57,277 nt of DNA, from the NCBI GenBank assembly GCA_945871005.1, contig CAMBUJ010000002.1, forward strand, positions 1-57,277. The letters are read 5' to 3'. Of this stretch, positions 31,341 to 44,522 are shown in pieces (position 1 is the first letter of the stretch; every line of letters begins with the position of its first letter). Origin of the DNA: Opitutus sp. GAS368. GTDB taxonomy: Bacteria > Verrucomicrobiota > Verrucomicrobiia > Opitutales > Opitutaceae. A model generated the notes under the pieces. The model made no database searches and had not been told where the DNA came from. It saw only the letters and a program-made list of their open reading frames with translations. A program made the position numbers and the translations under genes.

Positions 31341-31631
31341 ATGAAAACCAAGATACAAACCAATCGTCTCGCGCTCCTCGCCCTCGGCCTCGTCGCCCTC
31401 TTTTCCCCGCTGGTCGCGGCGGCCAAAGAAGACGCCAAGGGCGCGGTGAAACCCTATCCGCTCAAACTCTGCATCGTCACCGACAACGACCTCGGTTCGA
31501 TGGGCGATGAACGCACCTTCGTATATGAAGGCCAGGAGATCAAAATCTGCTGCAAACCCTGCGAGAAGAAGTTCCTCAAAGATCCGGCCAAGTATCTCGC
31601 CAAGCTCACGCCCGCCGAACCTAAAAAGTAG
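31341..31631 (+). CDS. Small secreted CCKPC protein
   Basis: Signal peptide; KICCKPCEKKFLKDPAKYLAKL. Confidence 0.75.
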   Translation: MKTKIQTNRLALLALGLVALFSPLVAAAKEDAKGAVKPYPLKLCIVTDNDLGSMGDERTFVYEGQEIKICCKPCEKKFLKDPAKYLAKLTPAEPKK

Positions 31632-31797
31632 AACCCATCTTCCGGATTTCCACCCCGGCCCGGTATTGCCCGAGGTGGGCCTCCCAGACATCAGCGGACG
31701 GGAAACACCCCATAGTTTTTTTTTGCACCTAGCGTAAACTCCGCTCGCGAGCGTTGACCAAACTAAAAGCAGACGGCCTTCTTCGCCCATTAACGCC

Positions 31798-33738
31798 ATG
31801 CCAAATCCCGTCGTCTCTCGTCGCCGCTTTCTTCACGCCTCTGGCGCGCTGGGAGCGCTCGCGGTGCTCCATCGGCTCACCCCGACCTACGCTCAGACCG
31901 CAGCTGGAAACCATGCCGGACACGCCGGCATGGCCGGAATGACAGACATGGCCCCTGAGGTTCCGCCGGCTGGCACCACCGCCTACGACCTCGCGATCAG
32001 CCGCGCCAATATCGACCTCGGCGGTACCCCGGCATCGGCCATCACCGTCAACGGCACCGTGCCCGGCCCATTGCTCCGATTTCGCGAAGGCGACGAAGCG
32101 GTTATCCGCGTGACCAACCAACTCGACGGTGAAGACACCTCCATCCACTGGCACGGCATCTTGCTGCCCTCGGCGATGGACGGTGTGCCCGGCGTGAGTT
32201 TCGGCGGCATCAAGCCCGGCGAAACCTTCACCTATCGTTTCCCGCTTAAACAAAGCGGCACCTACTGGTATCACAGCCACACCGGCTTTCAGGAACAGCG
32301 AGGCGTCTTCGGCCCGCTCATCATCGACCCCCGCGCGCCCGCGACCTACGCCTTCGACCGCGAATACGTCGTAATCCTCTCCGACTGGACCTTTACCGAT
32401 CCGCATCTCGTTTATTCGCGCCTTAAAAAACAGTCCAACTACTACAACCGCCAACGCCGCACCTTGCCGGACCTAGTCCGCGACGCCGGTAACGACGGCT
32501 GGGCCGCCACCCTCGCCAGCCGGCGCGAGTGGGCGCGCATGCGCATGGACCCGACCGACATCGCCGACCTCACCGGCGCGACCTACACCTACCTTGTCAA
32601 CGGCCTCCCACCCGCCGCCAACTGGACCGGTCTCTTTCATCCAGGTGAACGCGTGCGCCTGCGCTTCATCAACGCCTCAGCTGCCACCTATTTCGATGTC
32701 CGCATCCCCGGCCTCGCGCTCACCGTTGTCCAAGCCGATGGCAACGACGTGCAGCCCGTCACCGTGGACGAGTTCCGCATCGCTGTGGCCGAGACCTACG
32801 ACGTCATCGTCACGCCCGAAGATCGCGCCTACACCCTGTTTGCCGAGACGATGGATCGCAGCGGCTACGCCGCCGGCACGCTCGCTCCCCGCCAAGGTCT
32901 GATCGCGCCCCTGCCGGCCCGGCGTCTGCGCCCCATCCGCACGATGGCCGACATGGGGATGGATCACGGCTCCGGTGGCGGCACGATGGCCGGAATGCCA
33001 GGCATGGCTGAGAATCCGCACGCCGGCCACGGCCCCGCTTCTGCTCCAGCCGCAGCATCCGCCGCCACCAATCCGCACGCCGGCATGGCGGGCATGGAAG
33101 ACATGGCCATGCCCGCAGCCGCGCCAACCGCCGGTGCTCCTTCCCACGCTGACATGCCCGGCATGACTATGCCTGCCGCATCCGCCGAAGCGTCCGCCCC
33201 CACGCTTCCCCTTGCACCCGTGCCCCACGGCCCGGACACGCACGGCGCGGGGAATTCGATGGTCGCGATGATGCCCCGCAACCGTCTTCACGAACGCGGC
33301 ACCGGCTTGGAGGACGCGCCCCATCGTGTGCTCGTTTATACCGACCTGCGCGGCCTGCACCCGCGCCCAGAGGTGCGCCCACCCGACCGCGAGATCGAGC
33401 TGCACATCACCGGAAACATGGAGCGCTATATCTGGGGCTTTGACGGAAAAACATTCTCCGAAGCCGCCGCGCCCATCGCCTTCAAACTCGGCGAACGCGT
33501 GCGACTCACCTTCGTCAACGACACCATGATGGACCACCCTATGCACCTGCACGGCATGTGGAGCGAACCCGAGAACGGGGCCGGTGCCTATCGCCCGAAA
33601 AAACACACCATCAACGTCAAACCCGCCGAACGCCTCTCGCTCGACATCGAGGCCGACGCCCCCGGCTTCTGGGCCATGCACTGCCACATCCTTTATCACA
33701 TGGAAGCCGGGATGTTCCGCGTCGTCTCCGTCGCCTGA
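31798..33738 (+). CDS. copA: Copper resistance multicopper oxidase, Tat-exported, Met-rich
   Basis: SRRRFLHA Tat motif; HWHGILLP, YWYHSHTG, HPMHLHGMW, HCHILYHMEAGM; MAGMEDMAMP...MPGMTMP region. Confidence 0.95.
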   Translation: MPNPVVSRRRFLHASGALGALAVLHRLTPTYAQTAAGNHAGHAGMAGMTDMAPEVPPAGTTAYDLAISRANIDLGGTPASAITVNGTVPGPLLRFREGDEAVIRVTNQLDGEDTSIHWHGILLPSAMDGVPGVSFGGIKPGETFTYRFPLKQSGTYWYHSHTGFQEQRGVFGPLIIDPRAPATYAFDREYVVILSDWTFTDPHLVYSRLKKQSNYYNRQRRTLPDLVRDAGNDGWAATLASRREWARMRMDPTDIADLTGATYTYLVNGLPPAANWTGLFHPGERVRLRFINASAATYFDVRIPGLALTVVQADGNDVQPVTVDEFRIAVAETYDVIVTPEDRAYTLFAETMDRSGYAAGTLAPRQGLIAPLPARRLRPIRTMADMGMDHGSGGGTMAGMPGMAENPHAGHGPASAPAAASAATNPHAGMAGMEDMAMPAAAPTAGAPSHADMPGMTMPAASAEASAPTLPLAPVPHGPDTHGAGNSMVAMMPRNRLHERGTGLEDAPHRVLVYTDLRGLHPRPEVRPPDREIELHITGNMERYIWGFDGKTFSEAAAPIAFKLGERVRLTFVNDTMMDHPMHLHGMWSEPENGAGAYRPKKHTINVKPAERLSLDIEADAPGFWAMHCHILYHMEAGMFRVVSVA

Positions 33739-33754
33739 AATACCGCCGCCCGCC

Positions 33755-34588
33755 ATGCACCGTTTAATTTCACTTCTCACCGTTGGTATGCTTGCGGCCA
33801 GTCCACTGCTCGCCCAGCACGCTGGGCACGGCGCGCCTGCCGCTTCAGCGGCGGATTCCACCGCCGCGCCCACCGCCGCTCCCATCGCCGCCGGTCAGCC
33901 ACCGCATCTAGCCCAGGGCTGGGTGCCGCCCGTCGAGGATCGCATGAAGTTCAATTACGTGTTGATCGACCGGCTGGAATTCTCCTCAGGCGATGCACCC
34001 GATGCGCTCATTTTGGACGCCGAGGGCTGGTATGGCGGCGACCGGAATAAATTCTGGTGGAAGGCCGAAGGATCCAAACAACTCTCCGGTCCCAGCTCAG
34101 GCGAAGCCGAAGTCCAGGCGCTCTACAGCCGTTTGGTCGCCCCGTTTTGGGATCTTCAGGCGGGCGTGCGTTATGACCGCACCTGGGGGTCCGGCCCGGA
34201 TCGCGACCGCTCTTTTCTCGTGCTCGGTTTCGAGGGGCTTGCACCGTATTGGTTCGAGCTGGAGCCGGCCGTCTTCGTGAGCGAGGACGGCGATGTCTCC
34301 GCCCAACTCACCGCCACCTACGATGTCCTGCTCACGCAGCGCCTCATCCTCCAGCCGCGTCTCGATCTTAACGCCGCCGCCCAAGATGTGCCTGAGTTCG
34401 GAGTCGGCAGCGGCCTTAACAACGTTGAGTTAGGGTTGCGCCTCCGCTACGAGATTCGCCGAGAGTTCGCGCCATATATCGGATTAAATTGGATACGCCA
34501 AATCGGGGATACGGCTGACCTCGCGCGCGCCTCTGGCGATCCCGTGGACGATCTGCGTTTCGTGCTCGGTCTGCGTCTGTGGTGGTGA
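33755..34588 (+). CDS. copB: CopB-like outer membrane protein
   Basis: VEDRMKFNYVLIDRLEF...GWYGGDRNKFWWKAEG...YSRLVAPFWDLQAGVRYD; ends LGLRLWW. Confidence 0.9.
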   Translation: MHRLISLLTVGMLAASPLLAQHAGHGAPAASAADSTAAPTAAPIAAGQPPHLAQGWVPPVEDRMKFNYVLIDRLEFSSGDAPDALILDAEGWYGGDRNKFWWKAEGSKQLSGPSSGEAEVQALYSRLVAPFWDLQAGVRYDRTWGSGPDRDRSFLVLGFEGLAPYWFELEPAVFVSEDGDVSAQLTATYDVLLTQRLILQPRLDLNAAAQDVPEFGVGSGLNNVELGLRLRYEIRREFAPYIGLNWIRQIGDTADLARASGDPVDDLRFVLGLRLWW

Positions 34589-34791
34589 TTCTTGCGCGCG
34601 CACAAAAGGCGCGCTCATTTCGCGTACCGGGGGGTGGAGCGATGAAAGGAAACGGGGAACACCCCATATGATTTGCTGCGTATCAGAAGCATAATAGCGC
34701 CGCAATGATCGGCATTCACGGAGGCGGTTCGAGCGGCGTGAGCCAAGGCCTACTTCCAAGCCGGATCCACTATCGTCAGCCATAAAAAATC

Positions 34792-35196
34792 ATGAAAATG
34801 AAAACCAATCCCATCAGCCTCCTTCTCGCTACCGTAGCTCTCGGGCTGCTTACCTCCACCTCCTATGCCGGGCCCGGCCCTCAATACTGGGAGAATCGCA
34901 CCAAGGCCATTACCACTTTCTCGGAGGCTCAAAAAATGGGGCCCGACGACATGGCCATGATGCAGTGTAAAGGTTGCAAAACCGCCATGGTCCATACCTC
35001 CAAAAACGTCGGTCCTCGCGGCAAAGGGCACGATGTTTGGTTCAAGGTCGGCTCCAAGCACACCTGCGACGAGTGCAAGGGCGAGATCACCGTGGTCAAA
35101 GACAAGACCGAGGACTCCATGCAGCTCGACTGCGCCAAGTGCGGCGAAGGCGCGGTGAGTTGCAGTATGGTCATGGCTAATAAAGCAACCCCATGA
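34792..35196 (+). CDS. Secreted Cys-rich protein with AGPGxQYW motif
   Basis: Signal peptide then AGPGPQYWENR; CKGC, CDEC, CAKC pairs. Confidence 0.7.
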   Translation: MKMKTNPISLLLATVALGLLTSTSYAGPGPQYWENRTKAITTFSEAQKMGPDDMAMMQCKGCKTAMVHTSKNVGPRGKGHDVWFKVGSKHTCDECKGEITVVKDKTEDSMQLDCAKCGEGAVSCSMVMANKATP

Positions 35197-35327
35197 AGTC
35201 CACCAACGCCTTCATCAGCCTAGCCCTTTCCCTGGCTCGTGCGCGCTGGCTCCAGCCTGCGCTGTGCGCGCTGGTTCTCATCGCCCTCGTCCTCGGCGCG
35301 AGCGGCTGCAGCTCGCCCCACCACTGA
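35193..35327 (+). CDS. 44-aa putative lipoprotein
   Basis: MKSTNAFISLALSLARARWLQPALCALVLIALVLGASGCSSPHH*; ATGA overlap with previous gene, lipobox GASGC; below the ORF-track length cutoff. Confidence 0.5.
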   Translation: MKSTNAFISLALSLARARWLQPALCALVLIALVLGASGCSSPHH

Positions 35328-35421
35328 CCTACCTACCCAACTAACCGCCGGCTCACTCCGGTGGCGTCGAGGCCTCGCCGAGCCCAGCCTGGTGACCGTG
35401 CCCGCCCCCTCCCGCCGTATC

Positions 35422-35640
35422 ATGAACGAGCCTACGCCCTCTGCCGATCCCGACACCTGTGCCGTTTGCGGCAAAGTCACCGCCAACGGACGTGGCTATA
35501 TGCAGCTCCAAGTTGAAGGCCGTATGATCGAGCTTTGCTGCCCCATGTGCCTGAGGGTTTATGAGGAGCGGGTCGCTCGCGCGGAGGAGGAAAAACGCAA
35601 TGGCGGCGCGAGGGAAATCAGGTGGAACGAAAAATGGTAG
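35422..35640 (+). CDS. Small Cys protein (YHS/TRASH-like)
   Basis: DTCAVCGKVTANGRGYMQLQVEGRMIELCCPMCLRVYEE. Confidence 0.65.
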   Translation: MNEPTPSADPDTCAVCGKVTANGRGYMQLQVEGRMIELCCPMCLRVYEERVARAEEEKRNGGAREIRWNEKW

Positions 35641-35784
35641 CGGTGGATGGAAGCAGACGTTTGAGATCGTCGAAAAATTCAGATGAGGGTTTTTGATTTC
35701 TGCGGGGTAAGGTGAGCAGAGGGCAATCGGCCAGACACTCAGTCGGACCAAGCGCCCTTAGAAAAATCTAAACCTAATCCCGCA

Positions 35785-36042
35785 ATGAAAACCATCCGTC
35801 TCTCCCTTATCTCTCTTGTCGCGGTCGCTTCCGCCTCTGCCTCCTTTGCCGGCCCCGGCATCCAGTATTGGAATGCCCGCCTCGCCGACCGTGCAGCCGC
35901 CAAAGTGGAAGTCACCGCCCCCGCTGCTCCTGTGGAAAAATGTAAAACCATGACGGTGACAGACGGAAAAATCACTCGGTCGGTATCATGCACCGGTGCC
36001 GTCGCCGAAACCGCCAAGTGCAAAGCCGCCTGCGGTTTCTGA
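35785..36042 (+). CDS. Small secreted Cys protein with AGPGxQYW motif
   Basis: Signal peptide then AGPGIQYWNAR; four Cys. Confidence 0.65.
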   Translation: MKTIRLSLISLVAVASASASFAGPGIQYWNARLADRAAAKVEVTAPAAPVEKCKTMTVTDGKITRSVSCTGAVAETAKCKAACGF

Positions 36043-36047
36043 AAATA

Positions 36048-36083
36048 AAAAGCCCCGAGGCGAATATGCCTTGGGGCTTTTTT
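36048..36083 (+). terminator. Rho-independent terminator
   Basis: AAAAAGCCCCGAGGCGAATATGCCTTGGGGCTTTTTT. Confidence 0.85.
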
Positions 36084-36104
36084 GTGCCGATCGGGTACGC
36101 AGGC

Positions 36105-36320
36105 TCAGGGTTTGAACGAGTCGTTGGGTTTGCCATCGTCTACGAGGTCACCGAAGTGGTTCACGGCATCTTTGAGCAGGGAGGCGGCGGCGAAAACCGT
36201 CAGGCCGATCGGAGTGCCGGAGAGGGGGCCGGCGATGGTGAGGGCGAGGCCAGCGGCTTTGCCAAGGAAGGAGAGGATGCGGAGGAGTTTGGTGGGCATA
36301 CCTCCGTGGGACGGTGTCAA
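36105..36320 (-). CDS. Hypothetical small membrane protein
   Basis: 71 aa with hydrophobic segment; no family recognised. Confidence 0.35.
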   Translation of the reverse strand: MTPSHGGMPTKLLRILSFLGKAAGLALTIAGPLSGTPIGLTVFAAASLLKDAVNHFGDLVDDGKPNDSFKP

Positions 36321-36482
36321 CCGGCGGAGGACGGCAGGCCGGAATCAGTCTTCGGGGGCGGGCTTGGCGTTGCGGTCGCATAGTTGTGACCGGTTGCGCC
36401 CATTGGGTACCTGCACCCGATCACCCCTGATCGTCCGATTCGGGGCCGCTCCGCGCAGAGCGACAATATTCGCGCTTCCGAG

Positions 36483-36761
36483 CTATTTCACGGCGGTGCG
36501 GCGGAGGAAGTAAACTAGCGTGTCAACGCCAACCATGAGGCCTACGTAGGCGTTGAGGCGTTCGAGGGTGGCCGCAGTGCGCACGCCGGTGGCGGACTGT
36601 ATCTGTTGAATTTCCATCGTCTGGCGCTCGGCGGAGGCCGCGGCGCGGGACGGGAAGTTTTTGCGGATGCGCTTGCCGTCGAGCCAGCCGGTGAGGAGGA
36701 AAACGATTTTCCCTGAGGGATTCGTGAATTCGGAAATGACGAACTGAGGAGCCTGGGACAT
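36483..36761 (-). pseudogene. Tyrosine-integrase N-terminal-like fragment
   Basis: ISEFTNPSGKIVFLLTGWLDGKRIRKNFPSRAAASAERQTMEIQ resembles integrase arm-binding N-terminus; no catalytic domain follows. Confidence 0.5.
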
Positions 36762-37107
36762 TTAGGATTTTCCACGTCAACTGGAAAATCGGTTATCGCT
36801 AAAACTAAGCCGTTTTAAACAAGCGACTTAATTGGTGCGGGCAGAGGGGGTTGAACAAGTTTTTCCCGTGCCGACTAAGTTGCTTTAAAGAACTAAATTA
36901 GTTGATCATTAGTTAGTTATGACGTTAATAGCGAAGCAGTTGAATGCAGCTAAAGGAAGCTTGAAACAGGATTTTGGACAACCTTTGGGCAACCTAAACG
37001 GGAATGCCGAATTTAGCCCTGCCCGACCTCGGCCCGATTCGCATAAGCCGTTTTTTATGTTGTCATGACCGTTCCTTCTACGCTGTCTGGCTCCACCGTA
37101 TTTTAAG

Positions 37108-37494
37108 GTGAATCGCATTTTCCCATTTTTCGCGTTTTTGCTGTTGGCGCTTTGGCTGCCAGCCACGCTGCACTGCGATCTCGAAGCCGCAAACGTCGGC
37201 GTTTGGAGTGAGGGCGAACATCATGGGGATTCGTGCCAAGCCGTTTGCATCGATGATGCCTGCCACATGATCGAAGGAGAGTCTTATGTGAAATCCGATA
37301 TCGGACTCCGTATGCAGCCGACGCCGTTGGTCTGCACGATTTCGTTCCTGAACCTTTTGGCCGACCTCGTTTGGGTCGAACACACGCCAGTTTATCTGGC
37401 CGGCCATTCAGTCCCCATCCAGGCGCTAAATCGCACCTGGGCGTTTGTCCGCCGTACCGCGTTGCCGGTGCGCGCGCCGTGCTTCTTGGCTTAA
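37108..37494 (+). CDS. Secreted Cys protein preceding the RND operon (family A)
   Basis: LLLALWLPATLHCDLEAA; paralogue of 44523..44951. Confidence 0.6.
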   Translation: MNRIFPFFAFLLLALWLPATLHCDLEAANVGVWSEGEHHGDSCQAVCIDDACHMIEGESYVKSDIGLRMQPTPLVCTISFLNLLADLVWVEHTPVYLAGHSVPIQALNRTWAFVRRTALPVRAPCFLA

Positions 37495-37603
37495 ACCGTC
37501 CCTGCGCGGACGGGATTTAGCGTCTGATTCTGGCCTGCTGGTGCCTGCGCGCACCAGCCGAGCCCTTTGCACCTCCCCCGTGTCAGTATTTCTCCAACTT
37601 ACC

Positions 37604-38896
37604 ATGTCCCTATTTATTCGTTTATCCCGGTCCGGCCCATCGCTCGGCCTGGCTTTCCTAGTCACCGCATCGCGAGTGATAGCCCAAGAGGCACCACCGT
37701 CACCGCTGACCTTTAACGAGGCGCTGCAACGCGCCGCCGAACACAATCCCGCCCTCGCTGCGCAAGGCTACGCAGAACGCGCCGCCGAGGCGTTGATCGA
37801 ACAAGCCTCCCTGCGGCCAAACCCAACCCTCGACGTCGCGCTGGAAAACTTCGGTGGCACCGGGGCGTTTCGCGGCGCTGACGGTATCGAGTCAACGGTG
37901 CAAGCGAGCCAGGTTCTTGAACGCGGCGGCAAGCGTGCCAAACGCGTGGCTTTGGCCGGTCGCGAACGCGACGTCGCCGCCAAAGAGTATGCGGTTCACC
38001 GCGCCGAGGTTCTTGGCTCAACAGCCTCCGCTTACGTTGCCGTTCTGGCCGCCCAACAGAGCCTCGCGCTCGCGGCCGAGCCGCTCAAGTTGGCCCGCGA
38101 AACCGTCGCCGCCGTCGATATCCGATTAAAGGCCGCCGTCGCTTCACCAGCTGAACCCGCCCGCGCCCGCGCCGCACTGGCCTCGGCACACGCCGATGTT
38201 GCCCGCGCCGAGGCCGTGCTCGTCAACGCCCGCACGACCCTCGCCGCAACATGGGGCGGCCGACCAGCCGACGTGGGCCGAGTCGCAGGCGGATTACACA
38301 TCCCCGCCGCCCTGCCACCCGAAGATGAGTTTCTGGCCAAACTCGCATTGCACCCGCGCCTCGATTTCCAGCAGGCGGTCATCGCGGGTCGCCGAGCCGC
38401 ACTCACGCTGGCGCATGCCCAGGCCAAGCAGGATGTCACTGTCGGCGGCGGGGTCCGCTTTATACGCGAAGGCAGTGACGCCGCCTTCGTGGCAGGCGTA
38501 TCCGTGCCGCTCCCGTTTAGTAATCAAAATCAGGGCAACATCCGCGCCGCACGGGAAACTCTAGCCGGTGCCGAGCAATCTGTGCGCGCCGTTGAGGCCG
38601 AGTTACGCGTGGCGTTCACGGCCGCTTGGCAGGATCTCGTTGCGGCCCACACCGCCGCGCAAAACCTGCGCCGTGAGGCGCTACCGGCCACCGAGGAGGC
38701 CTACGCCGCCGTGCGTTCCGCCTACGAGCAGGGGCAACTCCCGCTGATTGACGTGCTCGACGCGCAACGCGCCCTCATCGGGCTGCGGCACCAGTTGCTC
38801 GAAGCCGAGACCGCCTACGCCGCCGCCCTCGCCCGTGCCGAGGCGCTTACCCATGCGAGCTTCCCCTCGCTTGGCAACCTGCTCAACCGTTCCTGA
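37604..38896 (+). CDS. TolC-family outer membrane efflux protein (CusC/CzcC-like)
   Basis: LTFNEALQRAAEHNPALAAQ; coiled-coil repeats; followed by adaptor and RND pump. Confidence 0.9.
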   Translation: MSLFIRLSRSGPSLGLAFLVTASRVIAQEAPPSPLTFNEALQRAAEHNPALAAQGYAERAAEALIEQASLRPNPTLDVALENFGGTGAFRGADGIESTVQASQVLERGGKRAKRVALAGRERDVAAKEYAVHRAEVLGSTASAYVAVLAAQQSLALAAEPLKLARETVAAVDIRLKAAVASPAEPARARAALASAHADVARAEAVLVNARTTLAATWGGRPADVGRVAGGLHIPAALPPEDEFLAKLALHPRLDFQQAVIAGRRAALTLAHAQAKQDVTVGGGVRFIREGSDAAFVAGVSVPLPFSNQNQGNIRAARETLAGAEQSVRAVEAELRVAFTAAWQDLVAAHTAAQNLRREALPATEEAYAAVRSAYEQGQLPLIDVLDAQRALIGLRHQLLEAETAYAAALARAEALTHASFPSLGNLLNRS

Positions 38897-38919
38897 TTTT
38901 TAAAACTCTAGCTCTTTAC

Positions 38920-40218
38920 ATGAAACTTAAACTTCCTCTCACCATCCTCGCGGTCCTCGCCCTTGGCGGCGGCCTTGCCTTCTACATTATTGAAAGTGGC
39001 CACGGCCACTCTGCCGAAACTGCAGGTGGCCACGACGACCACGCTGGCGAGGCCCCAGGGGCCCACGGCGAAAAAGCAGGCGACGAAGGGGCCAAGGGCC
39101 CGCATGGCGGACGCCTCCTTGCCGACGGCGATTTCACCATCGAACTCGCGATCGCCGAACAAGGCTTGCCACCCGAATTCCGCGCCTGGTTCACGCAGGC
39201 TGGCAAACCCGTCGTTAATTCAGCGGTTAAACTCACCGTCGTGCTCAAGCGTCCCGGCAACGTCACCGATACCTACACGTTCACTCCTGAGGGCGATTAC
39301 CTGCGCGGTAACGCCGAGGTCTATGAGCCTCACTCCTTCGCCTACACCGTCGTCGCCGAGCACGCCGGTCGCACTCACCGCTGGGAATTCGACGCGCCCG
39401 AGATGCAGGTGACGATCACCGCCGATGCCGCCACGCGCGCCGGAGTCGTCGCCGAGGTCGCCGGCCCCGCCACCTTGGATGAAACGCTCTCCGTTTATGG
39501 TCAGGTGAAACTCAACGCCAACCAAGTCGCCCGCGCCGTGCCGCGTTTTGGCGGCATCATCCGCGAGGCCCGTAAAGCCCTCGGCGATTCCGTGAAGGCA
39601 GGCGAAGTTGTCGCCATTCTCGAAACCAACCAGTCGCTCGCCACCATCGAGGTGAAATCGCCCATCGCCGGCATCATCGTGGACCGTGACGTGAACGCCG
39701 GTGAAACCGTCACCGACGGTGCCGTGCTCTACACCATCGCCGATCTCTCCGATGTGTGGGTCGATCTCAACGTCCCCAAGCGCGACCAGGCCCGCGTCAA
39801 AGTCGGTCAATCCGCCGTCATCCACGCGGATGACACCGGCACCGATGCCACTGGCACCGTCTCATGGATTTCGCCGATCAGCTCCGCCGAGGCGCAAACC
39901 CTCGTCGCCCGTGTCGTCCTCTCGAACGCCGACCAACGCTGGCGTCCGGGCCTCTTTGTGAAGGCCAAAATCACCCTAGCCCAAGAAACCGTGCCCGTGG
40001 CGGTGAAGGAATCGGCCCTCCAGTCGTTGTTCGACTTCACCGTGGTGTTCTCGCAGCACGACGACCTCTATCAGGCGCGCCCGCTTGAGCTGGGCCGTCG
40101 AGGCGGCGGTTTCGTCGAAGTGCTCAAAGGACTCAAGGCCGGCGAGCGCTACGTCACCGAAAACAGCTTCCTCATCAAGGCCGACATCGGGAAGTCCGGC
40201 GCCGCCCACGATCATTGA
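38920..40218 (+). CDS. RND periplasmic adaptor (CzcB/CusB-like)
   Basis: GPHGGRLLADGDF N-terminal domain, VRARVPRFGGIIREARKALGDSVKAGEVVA-type lipoyl region (sequence VARAVPRFGGIIREARKALGDSVKAGEVVAILE), SPIAGIIVDRDVNAGETV. Confidence 0.95.
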   Translation: MKLKLPLTILAVLALGGGLAFYIIESGHGHSAETAGGHDDHAGEAPGAHGEKAGDEGAKGPHGGRLLADGDFTIELAIAEQGLPPEFRAWFTQAGKPVVNSAVKLTVVLKRPGNVTDTYTFTPEGDYLRGNAEVYEPHSFAYTVVAEHAGRTHRWEFDAPEMQVTITADAATRAGVVAEVAGPATLDETLSVYGQVKLNANQVARAVPRFGGIIREARKALGDSVKAGEVVAILETNQSLATIEVKSPIAGIIVDRDVNAGETVTDGAVLYTIADLSDVWVDLNVPKRDQARVKVGQSAVIHADDTGTDATGTVSWISPISSAEAQTLVARVVLSNADQRWRPGLFVKAKITLAQETVPVAVKESALQSLFDFTVVFSQHDDLYQARPLELGRRGGGFVEVLKGLKAGERYVTENSFLIKADIGKSGAAHDH

Positions 40219-40248
40219 TCCGTCACCCAACTAAAAAGGAGACCCATC

Positions 40249-40590
40249 ATGAAAGAAATCACCGCCATCATCCAGCCGCACACCCTGACGCGCGTCATGT
40301 ACGCGCTGCACGCGTTGCCGCATTTCCCCGGCGTCACCCTGCTCGATGCCCACGGCCAAGGCCGCGGTCGCGGCACGGGCGGAGCATTCCGCCCCACCGA
40401 AGACAATTTCACCTTCCATAAAAAAACCGTGCTCCTCGTCACCTGCGAGGCCGCGCAGGCCGACTCCATCGTTGCCGCAATCGTTCAGTCCGCCCGCACC
40501 GGCAACAAAGGCGACGGCGTCGTCACGATCAAAGACGTTTCTCGCGTCATCCGCATCCGCACCGGCGAAACCGCCCGCGAAGCCCTCTAA
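40249..40590 (+). CDS. PII-like protein in RND operon
   Basis: MKEITAIIQPHTLTRVMYALHALPHFPGVTLLDAHGQGRGRG...ARTGNKGDGVVTIKDVSRVIRIRTGETAREAL. Confidence 0.85.
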   Translation: MKEITAIIQPHTLTRVMYALHALPHFPGVTLLDAHGQGRGRGTGGAFRPTEDNFTFHKKTVLLVTCEAAQADSIVAAIVQSARTGNKGDGVVTIKDVSRVIRIRTGETAREAL

Positions 40591-43812
<3,222 letters not shown>

Positions 43813-43918
43813 ATCATAAGAAACGCTGTTCCCCTCGGCTGCCCATTCCCCGCCGGCGACCTTCACAGTCTTCGGCGGGAACCAGGTTGCCGCACACTAA
43901 CACTCCACTGAAAAAAAC

Positions 43919-44353
43919 ATGAAATCCGTAACCCTGATCCTCACTCTGACTGCGCTTACGCTGAGCGGTTGCACCACCCCGCGCCAGTCCTCCGCCACCG
44001 CCCCGAACATCCCCCTGCAAATCGAAGACTGTGACCACGTGGTCATTGGCTCGGCCCGCATAGAAAAGACTGCCCGTGGCACTGAATTGGTAGGTACTGT
44101 GCGCCGTGCCTATGTCAACAAACCCACCGCAGGCACGCACATCGACATCACGATTCAAGGGCCGGCCACCCAGCCGCCACAAGTCGAGCGATTTTCACCT
44201 GGCGAAATCGGCTATTCGCCACAATTCCCGCGCCGCGTCGCCCGCTTCCGAATCCTGCTCGCGCCTGGCACAGGACCGATCACGGCGATCACCCTGCGCG
44301 CACATGACGAAGCGGATGTTGAGCTCACACCACCCGTTATCCCCGCAACCTAA
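43919..44353 (+). CDS. Putative lipoprotein
   Basis: Lipobox LTLSGC after signal peptide; 144 aa. Confidence 0.6.
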   Translation: MKSVTLILTLTALTLSGCTTPRQSSATAPNIPLQIEDCDHVVIGSARIEKTARGTELVGTVRRAYVNKPTAGTHIDITIQGPATQPPQVERFSPGEIGYSPQFPRRVARFRILLAPGTGPITAITLRAHDEADVELTPPVIPAT

Positions 44354-44522
44354 ATCCGGAGCGTATTCGCCATGGACAGCATGCACTCTGATTTTAGGGA
44401 AACCCGCTAAAATGCCTGACGCATACGGTGGGATTCTAAAGGCGTGCCACCTGCGTTTGCGGAGTTTCTTCGGCGCGGTTCGGCTCCCAACACCCCAAAG
44501 TCTCTAGATAAAAACTCAGCCC

